Source of the DNA: Xenoacremonium recifei
Lineage: Eukaryota; Ascomycota; Sordariomycetes; Hypocreales; Nectriaceae
Direction of reading: 5' to 3'
NCBI GenBank assembly: GCA_012184525.1
Contig: WOFQ01000002.1
Location: 124,001 to 188,000 of the forward strand
DNA: 64,000 nucleotides
Under the pieces are notes generated by a model. It made no database searches. It was not told the origin of the DNA and worked only from the letters and a program-made list of their open reading frames with translations. Positions 24,301-34,066 of the stretch are shown here, piece by piece (within the stretch, counting starts at the first letter, position 1; every line of letters begins with the position of its first letter). The translations under genes were made by a program, and so were the position numbers.

Positions 24301-25635
24301 TGAGGATCGGGTATATGTTGCTTGTTGGCTCTTGTGGTTGATACGAGCCTCTTTTGATCTCTCCTCAACAAGAGGATACTCCTTTTGAAAGTGCTCAATC
24401 TGAGTCTGCAAGACCTGGTAATCTTGGCTTTTCCTCCAGTACGACTCAAACTCGGCAGCGGTTCTTGGCACTTTTTCCTCCATCCCTGGACGAGGTCGTC
24501 GTTCTCCCGGATTCGTGATAGACGTCAAAAAGTCCGGGCTCACTTGTTGAGGGTCTTTCTTCCATCCCATCTCCTGGAAAAAATCGACCGCTCGATCACG
24601 GGGGCCGAAGAATATCTCACGGCCTTCATAGAGAAGGATAACGGTATCGAAGAGGTCATACATCGACTGAGAGGACTGATATGCCGCCACGGCATGGCAA
24701 GACTTTCCGAGATTCGCAGACTGCCGTAGAGCATTCGTGAACTGCAAAGCAGACGCAGCGTCAAGTCCTCGAGTGCTGTTGTCCCAGGCCCCAATACGGA
24801 CATGAGATAGGAACATTTCGGCAATACTGATTCGTTTCCGCTCTCCACCACTAACTCCTTTGACGAAGTTATCACCAACCTTGGTGTCGTAGGTATGGGT
24901 CAATCCAAAAATAGCCATGACAACTTTCACAACTATGTCCGTATACTCCTTTCGGGATAGTTCGTGAGGTCGCTGTTTTGGAGCCCGAGCTGAAGCCGCG
25001 AAAGACAAGGTCTCGGCCACCGTCAGATGGGGGAAATGCTCATCAGTTTCTTGGTTGTACCCAACGTCACCACGATAGTGCTGGACCATGTTCTTGAAAT
25101 CGACGTTCTCGTAGCGAATAGAACTCTCTGGTTCTATTGTGATACCATCCAATTGTCCGGTAATCGTTTTCAAAAATGTCGAGCAGCCGCTTCCAGGACG
25201 GCCCAGGACAAGTAGCAATTCGCCACTCCGGAGTATTCCATCGAATTTGTCAAGGATACGTCGTCGAGGTTTTGATTGGTGCCCGGGAAAAGTGTCGAAG
25301 ATGGTTCGAAATGGAGCTGCGAGGTTAGACAAGACAGTCTCCTGGCACTGGAGAGAAGACCCCGTCCCGCTGACACTTAGATCAGAGAAACAGACTGACT
25401 GCGTCTGAATAGTGATGCCACATTGATTCATGGACTCAAGAGCTGCTTCAGCCCATCTATAGGGGTCAAACGTAGAACTCGTGGGGTCTAAGCGCTCATC
25501 TGGCGTAGCATCTCCATCCCGAAAGGAAATTCTTTCTCGGAGACCGGTTGCAATTCGAGTGAGCTGTCGTAACTCTCGATGCTCGAGCTCGTCCTCATTC
25601 ATCGTCGTATCGTTATTGGTAATTTGGGTTGTCAT
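21358..25635 (-). CDS. PDR-type (ABCG full-size) multidrug efflux transporter
   Basis: Plasma-membrane ATP-driven exporter of the fungal pleiotropic drug resistance group; 1425 residues, the normal full-size length, and no intron. It has the reverse order (NBD-TMD)2. NBD1 shows the degenerate PDR Walker A GRPGSGCST (145-153), signature VSGGERKR (about 260) and the atypical Walker B WDNSTRGLDAAS. NBD2 has a canonical Walker A GVSGAGKTT (about 827-835), the degenerate signature LNVEQRKLLSIGVEL and Walker B FLDEPTSGLD (about 951). Hydrophobic domains occur at about 490-760 and 1110-1420. The C-terminal part (PSYG, CGEYFAKYL, WRNYGIF) fits SNQ2/brefeldin-A-resistance type pumps. It is divergent from a Zn2Cys6 regulator, which suggests local control. 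Base composition is visibly AT-richer than in neighbouring housekeeping genes. The substrate is unknown. Confidence 0.96.
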   Translation of the reverse strand: MTTQITNNDTTMNEDELEHRELRQLTRIATGLRERISFRDGDATPDERLDPTSSTFDPYRWAEAALESMNQCGITIQTQSVCFSDLSVSGTGSSLQCQETVLSNLAAPFRTIFDTFPGHQSKPRRRILDKFDGILRSGELLLVLGRPGSGCSTFLKTITGQLDGITIEPESSIRYENVDFKNMVQHYRGDVGYNQETDEHFPHLTVAETLSFAASARAPKQRPHELSRKEYTDIVVKVVMAIFGLTHTYDTKVGDNFVKGVSGGERKRISIAEMFLSHVRIGAWDNSTRGLDAASALQFTNALRQSANLGKSCHAVAAYQSSQSMYDLFDTVILLYEGREIFFGPRDRAVDFFQEMGWKKDPQQVSPDFLTSITNPGERRPRPGMEEKVPRTAAEFESYWRKSQDYQVLQTQIEHFQKEYPLVEERSKEARINHKSQQATYTRSSSPYLLSVPMQLGLCSRRAYQRMRNDVPTVFSTFAIQVVLSLIIGSLFYNSPNSTNAFFQKGAVIFLSVLMNTLITINEIMQLYSQRKIVEKQARYAFVHPFTEALASSLVDLPIKLLRCSMFSIVLYFMTDLRRQASSFFIFYLFLLTAVLTMSGFFRTLAASTKSIGQAMGLAGIAMLCIIVYAGFTIPQSYMHPWFAWIRWINPVFYAFEALMSNEFHGRQFPCDGLIPSYGTGNSFVCSTVGAIPGETYVLGDNFLKDSYGYHYSNLWRNYGILLAFMLFFHFTYLIATESNKATRSKAEALVFLPWHARRVMKSGDIETLRKSQTLEMSSDDEVMHLPEQSDILAWRGLTYDIPVKEGTRRLLDDVNGWVRPGTLTALMGVSGAGKTTLLDVLARRVSIGVVTGDVTVNGKALSASFQRRTGYVQQQDLHLETATVREALRFSAMLRQPESTPKSEKYEYVEEVIRMLKMEDFAEAIIGVPGEGLNVEQRKLLSIGVELVAKPTLLVFLDEPTSGLDSQSSWIICSFLRKLANSGQAILATIHQPSALLFQTFDRLLFLAQGGKTVYFGGIGPSSRALLEYFSRNGAPACKGSQNPAEYILEMVSGRGAVDLNWVEIWNASPEKREVLNELERLQDPSKYPTDQAVETSLDSEFALPIYKQFRFVAVRAFQQYYRQPEYIYSKFLLGIASGLFIGFTFWKSNTSQQGLQNALFSVFLLCTIFSTLVNQIMPKFVNQRSLFEVRERPSRTYSWKVFILSQILVEFPYQVFVGICAWSAFYYAVFGSTTTSESQGLVLLFVVQFYIYAASMAQMVVAAIPDPALGAMLAILMFGLSFLFNGVLQPPDALPGFWIFMYRVSPFTYYISGISSTALHGRVVECSNSELSVLDPPTGQTCGEYFAKYLEIAAGQLYNPEATSGCEYCSLSSADQYLAARGISWDDRWRNYGIFWCYFIFNTFATVTLYYIFRVRSWGTKRG

Positions 25636-26019
25636 GTTTTGGATGAATATCTTTCAGCAAGAGTAATGAAGATGCGGCTCACTAAAGGAGGAATTTATGG
25701 AAACAGTCTTGATTCTTGACCACACATAGATACTAGAGGGTTTGATATTTAAAGGGGGCTAATTACGTCACTAACTACAGCTTGGAAATTTGCAAAGAAA
25801 ATCAACAACCTTTACGGTATGGAAACGCTTTGGTGTGTCTCGAGTCCGGTGATGGTGAGTGAAGCCGAGAATTCTGGTGGAGTATCGGCCATCGGAGGAT
25901 CGGAGGATCGGTCATCGGACGCTTTCTTGGAGCCGAGTGGGTTCCTCACTCGACCCGGCAGACCGGACAAAGTGTCAAGGGAGGAAATTCAACTCCCGGC
26001 ACCATATTTATTGTGTACA
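25636..26019. promoter_or_regulatory. Divergent promoter between efflux pump and Zn2Cys6 regulator
   Basis: 384 bp between the two start codons. It holds a TATTTAAA element (25746-25753), about 110 bp before the transporter ATG, an ATF/AP-1-like TTACGTCA (25763-25770), and on the regulator side five ATCGG repeats (25884-25918). CGG triplets are the usual half-site of Zn2Cys6 factors, so autoregulation or co-regulation is plausible but unproven. An in-frame ATG at 25819 would turn part of this region into coding sequence. Confidence 0.6.
25884..25918. repeat. Array of five ATCGG direct repeats (candidate Zn2Cys6 binding sites)
   Basis: ATCGG starts at 25884, 25891, 25899, 25907 and 25914, giving a symmetric spacing of 7, 8, 8 and 7 bp. 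Each unit contains a CGG triplet in the same orientation, and the array lies just upstream of a Zn2Cys6 regulator. Confidence 0.75.
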
Positions 26020-28343
26020 ATGGATTCGAAGAAGCAGCTGGCCTCACGGCCGGTATCATCTCGTGACAGCCGACGAAGAGACAAGATGCAGCTCTCCTGC
26101 AACCATTGCAGAAAAATGAAGTATATCCTCTGCTCTCACTCTGGCGTCGTTCACGCAGACACTGATGAAGTTGATAGGCAGAGATGCGACAGGCAGCGAC
26201 CTTGTGGAAACTGCCAGGTCCGCGGGCACCCTGATGCTTGCACATACCCCCCAAACGCACCGATATGTCCTCCAGCGCCGCCTAGGTCATCTTTGTCCAG
26301 TCTAAAGCAAAAGCTGGTTGTCCTGGAGGATCTACTCAATTCTGCAGTGCAGCCTCAGGGCTCGACGGCATTGACTTCTGAAAACGAATCCAAACCCTCT
26401 CCGCCTAAATCAGATTCCGGAAGGATGTTCTTTGATTCCCAAGGCACATTTCATGTCAATGGTGCACACTGGGCGGCCATCTTGGACGGGATCGCCGAAA
26501 TGAGAGATTGCTTGTTGCCGAATGAACCAGAAGAAAGTATGCTTGACGAGTACAATAGTTCAACCCCTGTGCGACAACCCCGGATAGGGCCTCGGCTTTT
26601 ATCTGGGTGCTATCCATCGATGTCGAAAGAAGAACTTCTGTTTGCAATGCCGGAGCGGCAATATGTCGACCATCTTGTCTTCCGTTATTTCACTATGAAG
26701 TTCCCTTGTAAGGCGTCAATTTCTGTTTCAAAGATATTCCATTTCTCACAACATAACGCTTATAGTCGGTGTCCACTCGAAGTCATTCCTTGAAAGGGTA
26801 CGTAATATGCAAGCCCTTTCGACGCACTGCAAAAAACTAGAAGCACAGAGGTGCTGAGCGACCAGCCACGATGCTCCCAGTGTGGTAAGGAAGTTTTCTT
26901 GACCAATTTGTCACTAACAAGCTCCAGTACGAGGCTTTCTGGACAAATCCATCCGCAGTGCCGGTCTTATGGCTCGCCCTTCTCTATTCTATTATGGCTT
27001 TCGCAACCCTGTCCGAAGCAGATGCTATTGGGATTCATCCTTTATACAACACCACGCAGGCACGTTCGACGGAGCCCATGTTCCTTGATTTGGCCGTCCA
27101 GTGCCTCACGCTTGGGAATTACAGTCGTGGCGGACCCCATGCCATGGAAGCGCTCTTGCACTACTTTACCATCGAACACATCAGGCAACCTGATGCGGAT
27201 GTTAACAGCTGGATACTGTTCGGCCTTATCATTCGACTAGCGCTGCGGATGGGATATCACCGTGAGCCGTCTCGATTTCCCGGCATTACCCCGTTCCAGT
27301 GCGAGATCCGAAGACGCACGTGGTGCACTGTCTATGCGATAGATATTCTTATTTCTGTCCAGATGGGCTTACCGCGAATGATACAGGATGGACAATGGGA
27401 CACCGAGCCACCGCGGAATCTTTTTGACGATGACTTTGACGAGCATTGTGAAAGCCTACCTCCCTCGCGGCCTGAGGAAGAAATTACACCTTGGCTCTTC
27501 TGTATCAAGAGACATTTATTCGTGTCGATTATCGGCAATATATGGGATATGAATTTAGAAATTGGCAATGAAGGCAGCTCTTATGCGAAGAGCCAACATC
27601 TGGCTACACTTCTGGAACAGACATATGACAGTCTACCACCAGCACTGAAGTTTGATACCCTGCTTAAGTGTCTTGGTCACTCAGCAGACTACGCGACAGA
27701 CTGCATTAGTCTTTCAATCCCATTGCAAAAGGGATTGATCTTGTGCTATCGGCAGCACCTCTTGGCTCCCGAAGCTGATGCCACCACTCCTCTGGGAACC
27801 AGCCAAGCAAACGCAGACAAGACGATCGAAAAGGCCAACGGTGTGGAAGTGTGTCTGAAAGCCGCGATGAAGTTGCTCGAATTCCAGGATATGTTACATG
27901 TGCAGATGCAACCCAATGGGGGCCTAGCTTCAGTGAAATGGCGGATTTCGTCAACGATATCACACGAATTCCTCATGGCTACTACAGTGCTTTGCTCATA
28001 CTTGCATCGAAAAATCGTTGGCTCCAAACAAAGCAAGAATGTATCCGCAGACGATGACCAGACAATCGCGATTCAAAATGCCCTCCGCCGAGCGCATGAG
28101 ATTTGGAAAACGAAGAGTGCCTTTTCGATCGAGGCGAGGAAAGCAGCGGATATGTTGACCAAGCTTTTTCAAGAAATCGACCAGCTCGAATTTCCCCATA
28201 CTAGTAGCCTCGATCCCTTCGTCAACCTGTCACCCGGACAGTTTTGCTTTGAGGATCAAGGCTCAAATATTGATAACAGCTTCCGTATGTATTTAGAAGG
28301 TCTAGATCTCTATGACGGAAATTATTGGCAATACAAGCCATAG
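26020..28343 (+). CDS. Zn2Cys6 transcription factor with fungal-specific regulatory domain, likely regulator of the adjacent pump
   Basis: Predicted 692-residue regulator in four exons: 26020-26120, 26178-26707, 26766-26797 and 26928-28343. Splicing intron 1 (57 nt) creates a proper zinc cluster with Cys27, 30, 37, 43, 46 and 55 (C-x2-C-x6-C-x5-C-x2-C-x8-C); unspliced, that intron stays open and would separate Cys30 from Cys37. Introns 2 (58 nt) and 3 (130 nt, CACTAAC branch site) rebuild the Fungal_trans motif: GVHSKSFLER joins YEAFWTNPSAVPVLWLALLYS, followed by RLALRMGYHREPSRFPGITP and RRRTWCTVYAIDI. A coiled stretch (SSLKQKLVVLEDLL) after the cluster may dimerise. I chose the ATG at 26020, close to the zinc cluster; 25819 is a longer alternative. 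The divergent pump gene is the obvious candidate target, by inference from position. Confidence 0.9.
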
Positions 28344-28995
28344 TACGCCGGGAAATACATCTTTTACAGAGTTCTGCAACGCCTTTATTGCCATTCTACG
28401 CCCGTCCCGGAAGTGAGATCTGCTGGACCCCTACTCCGTTTTCCAGTCCCTCCCGCCCAGGCGCCGCTGCTTCAGCGCTCACGTGGCACTCCTTTTTAGT
28501 GGGGGAGATAGCAGCCAGCGGGCCACTCAGAACCAGCCGCCGCGTTTCTCAAAGATGGCACGAGACGGCCCCGCTTTTAGCCTCTCGCGGCTCCGGTGAC
28601 TGGTGCAATGACGTGGTGGCGCTCGTCCAGACTTCTGTCAGTCCCTCCCTCACCTCACCGGACCGGCAAGCGCAAGCGCAACCTTAGCGCACCTGCGCAG
28701 GCACAGGGCAGGAGCGACGGGTGCAGGGCCCCGAAAATTGCTGTTGCCGCCCAGCACTCTACTGCCAGGTACATGCACCCCGACGCCGGCCTCCTCGTCC
28801 CTCCAAATCTCCTCCTCGCACAACACCGCCTTCTTGCGATCACCCCAGAGCCAGAATATGCAACCGTTATTGTCGACTACAGCTCTACAGTCCTCCGCTT
28901 GCGACTGATCTCCTGCCAATTCTTCGACTCTACCGACTCCAGCGTCCTCTCCTCCCCCTCTCACTCTCGACTCTCCCCCAGCCCTCCGCTCGACC
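28344..28995. other. Intergenic region before SAP30
   Basis: 652 bp. The first part is the regulator's 3' end; from about 28620 the plus strand is strongly C-rich and then C/T-rich (28900-28990), as in a fungal leader of the downstream gene. Frames on both strands here look compositional, with no recognisable domain. Confidence 0.5.
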
Positions 28996-29645
28996 ATGCC
29001 GCCCGCAAAATCCTCACGCAACCACGACGACTCCAAGGCCGACAGCCACAGTGCCAAGGACAAGAATGGCAACGGACACTCGTCTGGGACTAAGATGCGT
29101 CGTGGTGCTAGCCAGCAGAGCTCTCACCTTCGCGAGGTCACCAACGCTCCCACCTCTGCGCCCCCCGCGCAGCCTCCTGCAGAGCCTGTTCCTCCCAGCG
29201 TAAGACACCCCTCACCGTGTTCTCACCACGCGATCGCCTCCCCCTCTCGCCGTACCCTTCACTCCGTTCATGGTTTCTTTTGCGTCAGACATATTCAGAC
29301 TTGCTAACCGCCTCCCTCGCTTAACAGATCCAGTGGTCTTCTTTCAACCGCGACGTCCTCCACGCCTACCGCCGCCAGCACCGATTGAACACGCCGACCT
29401 CCTTCTCGAATTCATACCACCACTGGGTTCTGTCACAACCTAGAGGCATTGGCATGTACTCTCCCACCATGGTGCGTCGCCGACAAGCTCGGCGACAGAG
29501 CAAGGATCACCTCGCCATGGCGGTGCGCAAGCACTTCAACGGCATGGGGATCCAAGAAAACGACGTGATTGTCGACTTCATCTACAAGATACGAACCGAA
29601 GACAAAGTCGGACCGAAGCGAAAGGCTGTGCCTGCTTTACAATAG
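28996..29645 (+). CDS. SAP30: SAP30-like subunit of the Sin3-Rpd3 histone deacetylase complex
   Basis: Predicted 173-residue nuclear protein. Exons 28996-29199 and 29328-29645 are joined in phase 0 across a 128-nt intron that is longer than its neighbours and ends TTAACAG. The first 68 residues are a low-complexity Ser/Asn/Pro-rich leader. Exon 2 holds the Sin3-binding domain of SAP30: IQWSSFNRDVLHAYRRQHRL, LNTPTSFSNSYHHWVLSQP, SPTMVRRR, AVRKHFNGMGIQENDVIVDF. It would bridge Sin3 to the deacetylase. There is no N-terminal zinc finger like that of animal SAP30, which agrees with yeast and other fungal members. Confidence 0.85.
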
Positions 29646-31004
29646 ATCTGTTTTTCGTGACATGGTTCTGGTTTTAGGGGGTTTGGCTTTGGCTTTGGCT
29701 AGGAGTTCCGGATTTTTCACACAAGGCACTGGTTATCGTGTCCTAGGACAATTTGCAAGCGCTGCAACCTGGATGACACACACTTTCCTGGTATCACTGG
29801 AATAGAAGAGCGTCTGTCGATTTAAGAGTATACCACTGGAGTTGATAACGAAATTGATTTCGATCGTTCATGATTTTGTGTTCTGGCGGTCAACCCCCGC
29901 TACTTCCCTCAGGTGATAGCATTCTTGGCCATGCATGGCGGTTCAAACATGGGCTTATCTTCTTTGTGACAATTCGGAAGGATAACCAATGCTGGCATTC
30001 TTTTACGTTCTTTTGCTTTGTATCGGCCATGCTGTGCGAGTCCATCATGAACGAGTTAGTCCACCGGTTCGTGACTAACTAATTTCCCCCGCGACGCGAC
30101 TCTACGCGAAGCCACGCATGCAGGAAGCAGCGTAAAGCCTCCCGAATGACTACAAGACAAAATCTGTCTTTCGCCATTCTCAATCACTCGGCGTATTTCA
30201 GATCTAGTTTGGTGGCTTTTCTCCGCCAAAGATGAGGACCGCCTCGACCGGACGTGCACGTTTTGCAACATCAATTAATTTAACCCGACGGGTCAAGGAC
30301 GCCCAGCCACCACAACGTGGAAAGTCGCAAAAAGGCCGATTTCCTAGTCAGGAAGCTCTGGGTGGTATCTGAGCTTGCACATATTAGACCAAGATCATCC
30401 ATCACTTCAGTCCACCCTTCATCGCGGAAGTCTCATGGGCGCAGGAAGAAATTCCGGCTTCAACTGGCAGCTCGGGGTACTCTCGGCATAAATTGTGGTA
30501 CCGATTTCTTCGCTGCCAGGGAGACGCCCGCCCGGAACTTCCCAGGAAAGCGTCCGGTTCCATGATAGGCGCTTTGAGACCTCATAATCGACAAACTTAC
30601 GACCCCTGGCTGTTAAAAAGTCATCATGTTATGGCCTTCCATCGCATCGGCCTTGGATCGGTGTCTGCGCCGCGATCATAAGACATGGCATGGGAATTGC
30701 ATGCTGAGGTTTAGCCGACAATTAATTGGTCCTGGCGCCGGCACCGGCCTATGACGACTGTCATTGAGGTTGGGTGGGTGTCTGAGGCACCAACTCTCGG
30801 CTTAAGCCCGGCTGGAAAAAAGTTGGGACGACCGAACGGGCGAGTCTCGAAGCTCGCAGAATTTCCGAGGAACCATCTGGAGAACCATCTGGAGCATATC
30901 GACGACATCTTGAAGCGGCGGCCCTTGGGCAGATTGGTACCTTTTCCTTTTTCCTTCTTTCTAGTACTATTCTCTGGCGGACAGATGAATCACTGCGCCA
31001 CACG
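29646..31004. other. 1.36-kb intergenic region between SAP30 and MDJ1
   Basis: No gene can be supported. Frames at 29870-30082, 30317-30565 and 30751-31008 are short, lack recognisable domains and have no splice context. It should contain the SAP30 3' end and the MDJ1 promoter; no specific element is claimed. Confidence 0.5.
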
Positions 31005-32716
31005 ATGAATTCCAGCCTTCTGACCAAGGCCGCTGCGCCTGCGCGAGTCCTGGCGCAAAGCCATTTCTGCGGTCCCACGATTCAATGCTTGAGCAAAGGC
31101 GCCGGACTACACACGTCTGCGCTGCGCGTGGATGCTAGACGCCGTCCCCCGCCGAGGAGAGATTCAAGAGCACCATTGTCGAAGCGGGTAAGTAAATGTG
31201 CTGCCATTTCCATGTGAATTGATGCCCTGACTTTCCATGACAGTTATTCCACGCGACAAACTCCCTAGCGCAAAAGGATCCTTATCAGACCCTCGGAGTC
31301 GGCAAGAGCGCATCCGCCGCTGAGATCAAGAAGGCCTACTACGGCCTGGCGAAGAAGTTCCACCCCGACACGAACAAGGATGCCACCGCCAAAGACAAGT
31401 TCGCCGAGATCCAGTCCGCATACGAGATCCTATCGGACCCGAAGAAGAAGGAGCAGTACGACCAGTTCGGCGCCGCGGGCTTTGATCCCAGCGGAGGCGC
31501 GCCCGGCGGCGACCCGTTCGGCGGCGCAGGGAATCCGTTTGCGGGCTTTGGTGGACAAGGAGGATTTGGCGGCGGCTTCAACTTTGAGGATATCTTCTCG
31601 GCATTCACAGGGCAGCAGGGGCCGTTCCAGGGGCGACGAGGTGCGCGGGCCGGACCGTTCCAGCAGGAGATCTTGGTGGGCGACAACATCGAGGTCCAGG
31701 CCAGCATCACGTTCATGGAAGCCGCCAAAGGCACGAGCAAGACGATCAACATCACTCCGCTGGCGTCGTGCGGCACGTGTAGCGGCAGTGGCTTGAAGGC
31801 CGGCACTCAACGGGCGGCTTGCAAGTCCTGCGGCGGCACCGGTACCCGCGTGCACAACATGGCCGGTTTCCAGATGGCGTCGACCTGCGGGACATGTGAA
31901 GGCACAGGGACGACGATTCCTAAGGGCTCAGAATGCCGGACTTGTTCAGGCAACGGCGTGGTGCGCGAGCGCAAGTCGATAACGGTGGACATCCCGGCTG
32001 GTATTGAGGACGGCATGCGACTGAGGGTAGACGGAGCGGGTGATGCTCCTCCGACGGGTCGCAACGCCGACTCCAACGCCCGGACTCAGCGAGGCGACCT
32101 GTACGTCTTCGTGCGGGTGGCCAAGGATCCCAAGTTCCGCAGGGAAGGGTCTAACATTCTCTACACTGCCAACATCCCCCTGACGACCGCTATGCTGGGC
32201 GGCACCGTCTCTGTCCCGACTCTGGATGGGAACGTCAACGTCAAGGTTGCCACGGGCACTAACACCGGAGACAAGATGACCATGTCTGGTATGGGCATGA
32301 AGCGGTTAGGCGTGCGCCGAGGCGGCTACGGAGACCTCAAGGTTGAGTTCAGGGTGACGATGCCCAAGTACTTGAGCGCGAACCAACGGACAATCGTTGA
32401 GATGCTGGCTGATGAGATGGGCGACAAGACGGCCAAGCGGGTTATGAATGTCTCCTCTCAAAGGTGAGACATCTGAGAACCGGTTACGGCACAAGAAAAC
32501 TAACTTTATCACAGCAACTCATCTCAATCTATAGATCCCAACGACCCTGAATCTCACAAGAACGAAGGGTTCCTCAAGTCCATGTGGCACACGCTGACCA
32601 ACAACCCGGCGCACCAACCGAAGCCGGAAGAGGACTCCGGTAGCTCTAAGAGCAACGACGACACGACATCCAAGAAGCCCGAGGAGAAGAAGGCTCCTGA
32701 ATCGGATCCCAAGTAA
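31005..32716 (+). CDS. MDJ1: Mitochondrial type I DnaJ (Hsp40) co-chaperone
   Basis: Matrix co-chaperone that stimulates the mitochondrial Hsp70 in folding. Predicted 534 residues in three exons: 31005-31187, 31244-32463 and 32515-32716, with introns of 56 and 51 nt. The N-terminus is Arg-rich and almost free of acidic residues ([20 protein letters not shown]), as a mitochondrial presequence should be. The J domain follows (about 72-137) with HPD at 101-103, then a Gly/Phe-rich region. Four zinc-finger repeats of the CxxCxGxG type come next ([32 protein letters not shown]), and then the C-terminal substrate-binding domain ([14 protein letters not shown]). The short third exon adds a charged Ser/Lys/Glu-rich tail. 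All parts of a type I DnaJ are present. Confidence 0.94.
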
Positions 32717-33312
32717 GAAATACGCCTGCCCATGGCGCTTGTACCATACGCGTTGGAAACGACGACGCGACCACATCACAATCACAACATACTAGAGGAG
32801 GAGGAGAAGGGCATTGGCTGGTGTTCAAAAGGTTGATATTAAGATATATTTGTTCTGGCGTCTGTGGAGGGTCAAGAGACTGCTCCGAGCACTCATGTAG
32901 ATCTGTCACTTGCTACAGATCTTTTGTATACTAATGCTGTAGTATAGAATGAGCGAGCGTAATGCTCCAACGGAGGCCACTCTCCTCAAATCATTTCTTG
33001 TGCTTTGTTCGCGGTGAATGGTCACGTAGAGACTGGGAAGCTGGAAGGAAGTTGACGTACGTCACATCAGAAGCAAGCAAGTTCATCAGCCGAGCCAGTG
33101 ACAATGATGCACTCACCTGTCGGGGAAACGCCCTGACTGAGAAAGGGGAGACGAACGGCCATGATGTGGCTTCTGGCCCTGCACTGATTAGAGTCCAAAC
33201 ATTCATTATCATTATTTAAACTCACAGCCAGTGAAACACCACCAACCAACCGTCCCAAAATGACGCCGTGTTCACCAGAAAGAGTGCCCCTCCCTAAGCC
33301 CGTTTCTTCCGC
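32717..33312. other. Convergent 3' region between MDJ1 and the DNAJC8 gene
   Basis: 596 bp between convergent stop codons. Two overlapping short frames on opposite strands at about 32990-33219 are shadows of each other and have no recognisable product. No gene is seen. Confidence 0.55.
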
Positions 33313-34066
33313 TCAACCGATCGGCTTGAGCTTCTTCTTCTTCTTTTTGTCTGGGGCACCGCCCGACTTGCCCTTCTGGAACTGGCGCCAGCTGCTAATG
33401 CGCTCGTCCCGCGTGGCCTCCCAGTCCTGCTCGTGCTGGCGCTTGCGCTTGCGCTCCTCGAGCTCCTCCTCCTGGCGGCGCTGCTCGCGGCCGTCCTCCT
33501 GCAGCTGGGCCTTCATCTGGCGGCGGCGGCGCTTCTCGTTGTCGATGAGCACCTCGGTGGTCTTGTCGCGCCACATCTTTTGGAAGGAGGGCTCTTTGAG
33601 CTCCGGGCTGTCGACCGTCCACTTGTTCTCGCGGATCAGGAGCATGCGTGCGTCGGCGATGGCTTCGTCGAGGCGCTCACGGTGCTTCTCGTCCATCAGC
33701 TCGGTTTGGGCCTTCTTTAGCCGGTCGAAGGCATCGGGGGCTTGTGGGTTCTTGGTTTTGTCGGGATGGATGAGGAGAGATTTCTTCCGGTAGGCGAGCT
33801 TGATATCAGATTCAGGGACACCAGGTAGGAGGTCAAGAACAGCATATCTAAGGGAGGTCAGCATATAGAAATAGACAAGCACAAGGGATTTTCTTACGCG
33901 TTTAGGCGGAAAGCCTTTAATATCCGATCAATCTCAGCATCCTGAGGAAAGTTAGTTTTGGAAGATCAGAACAAGCGGTTTGTAAACGAGCCTTGTCGAA
34001 CTCCTTGGCCTCTGCCTCGAGAAAATCGAGAGCATCCTTGTCTTCTTTTGACTCTGTATCGGCCAT
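33313..34066 (-). CDS. SPF31: J-domain protein of the DNAJC8/Spf31 group (spliceosome-associated)
   Basis: Predicted 217-residue nuclear J protein. Three exons: 33992-34066, 33898-33941 and 33313-33847. Joined, they read EFDKDAEIDRILKAFRLNAYAVLDLLPGV, the conserved lead-in to the J domain of DNAJC8, with HPD in LLIHPDKTKNP. The C-terminal half is a long, highly charged helix (RRRRQMKAQLQEDGREQ) ending in a Lys-rich run (KKKKKKLKPIG), also typical. The group associates with splicing factors in S. pombe and animals. The first intron (33942-33991) must start with GC rather than GT to keep this frame; the second (33848-33897) is a normal GT...AG. It is divergent from DBP10 with 297 bp between the start codons. 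Confidence 0.85.

Noticed and set aside
25819..26019. Upstream in-frame ATG at 25819 as start of the Zn2Cys6 regulator
   Set aside because: It would add 67 residues of unremarkable sequence across the promoter repeat; zinc clusters usually sit near the N-terminus, so 26020 is preferred. Not excluded.
26841..26884. Possible 44-nt exon inside the 130-nt third intron of the Zn2Cys6 regulator
   Set aside because: Its upstream intron would be only 43 nt, and 44 nt would shift the frame of the conserved exon that follows; direct joining restores the family motif.
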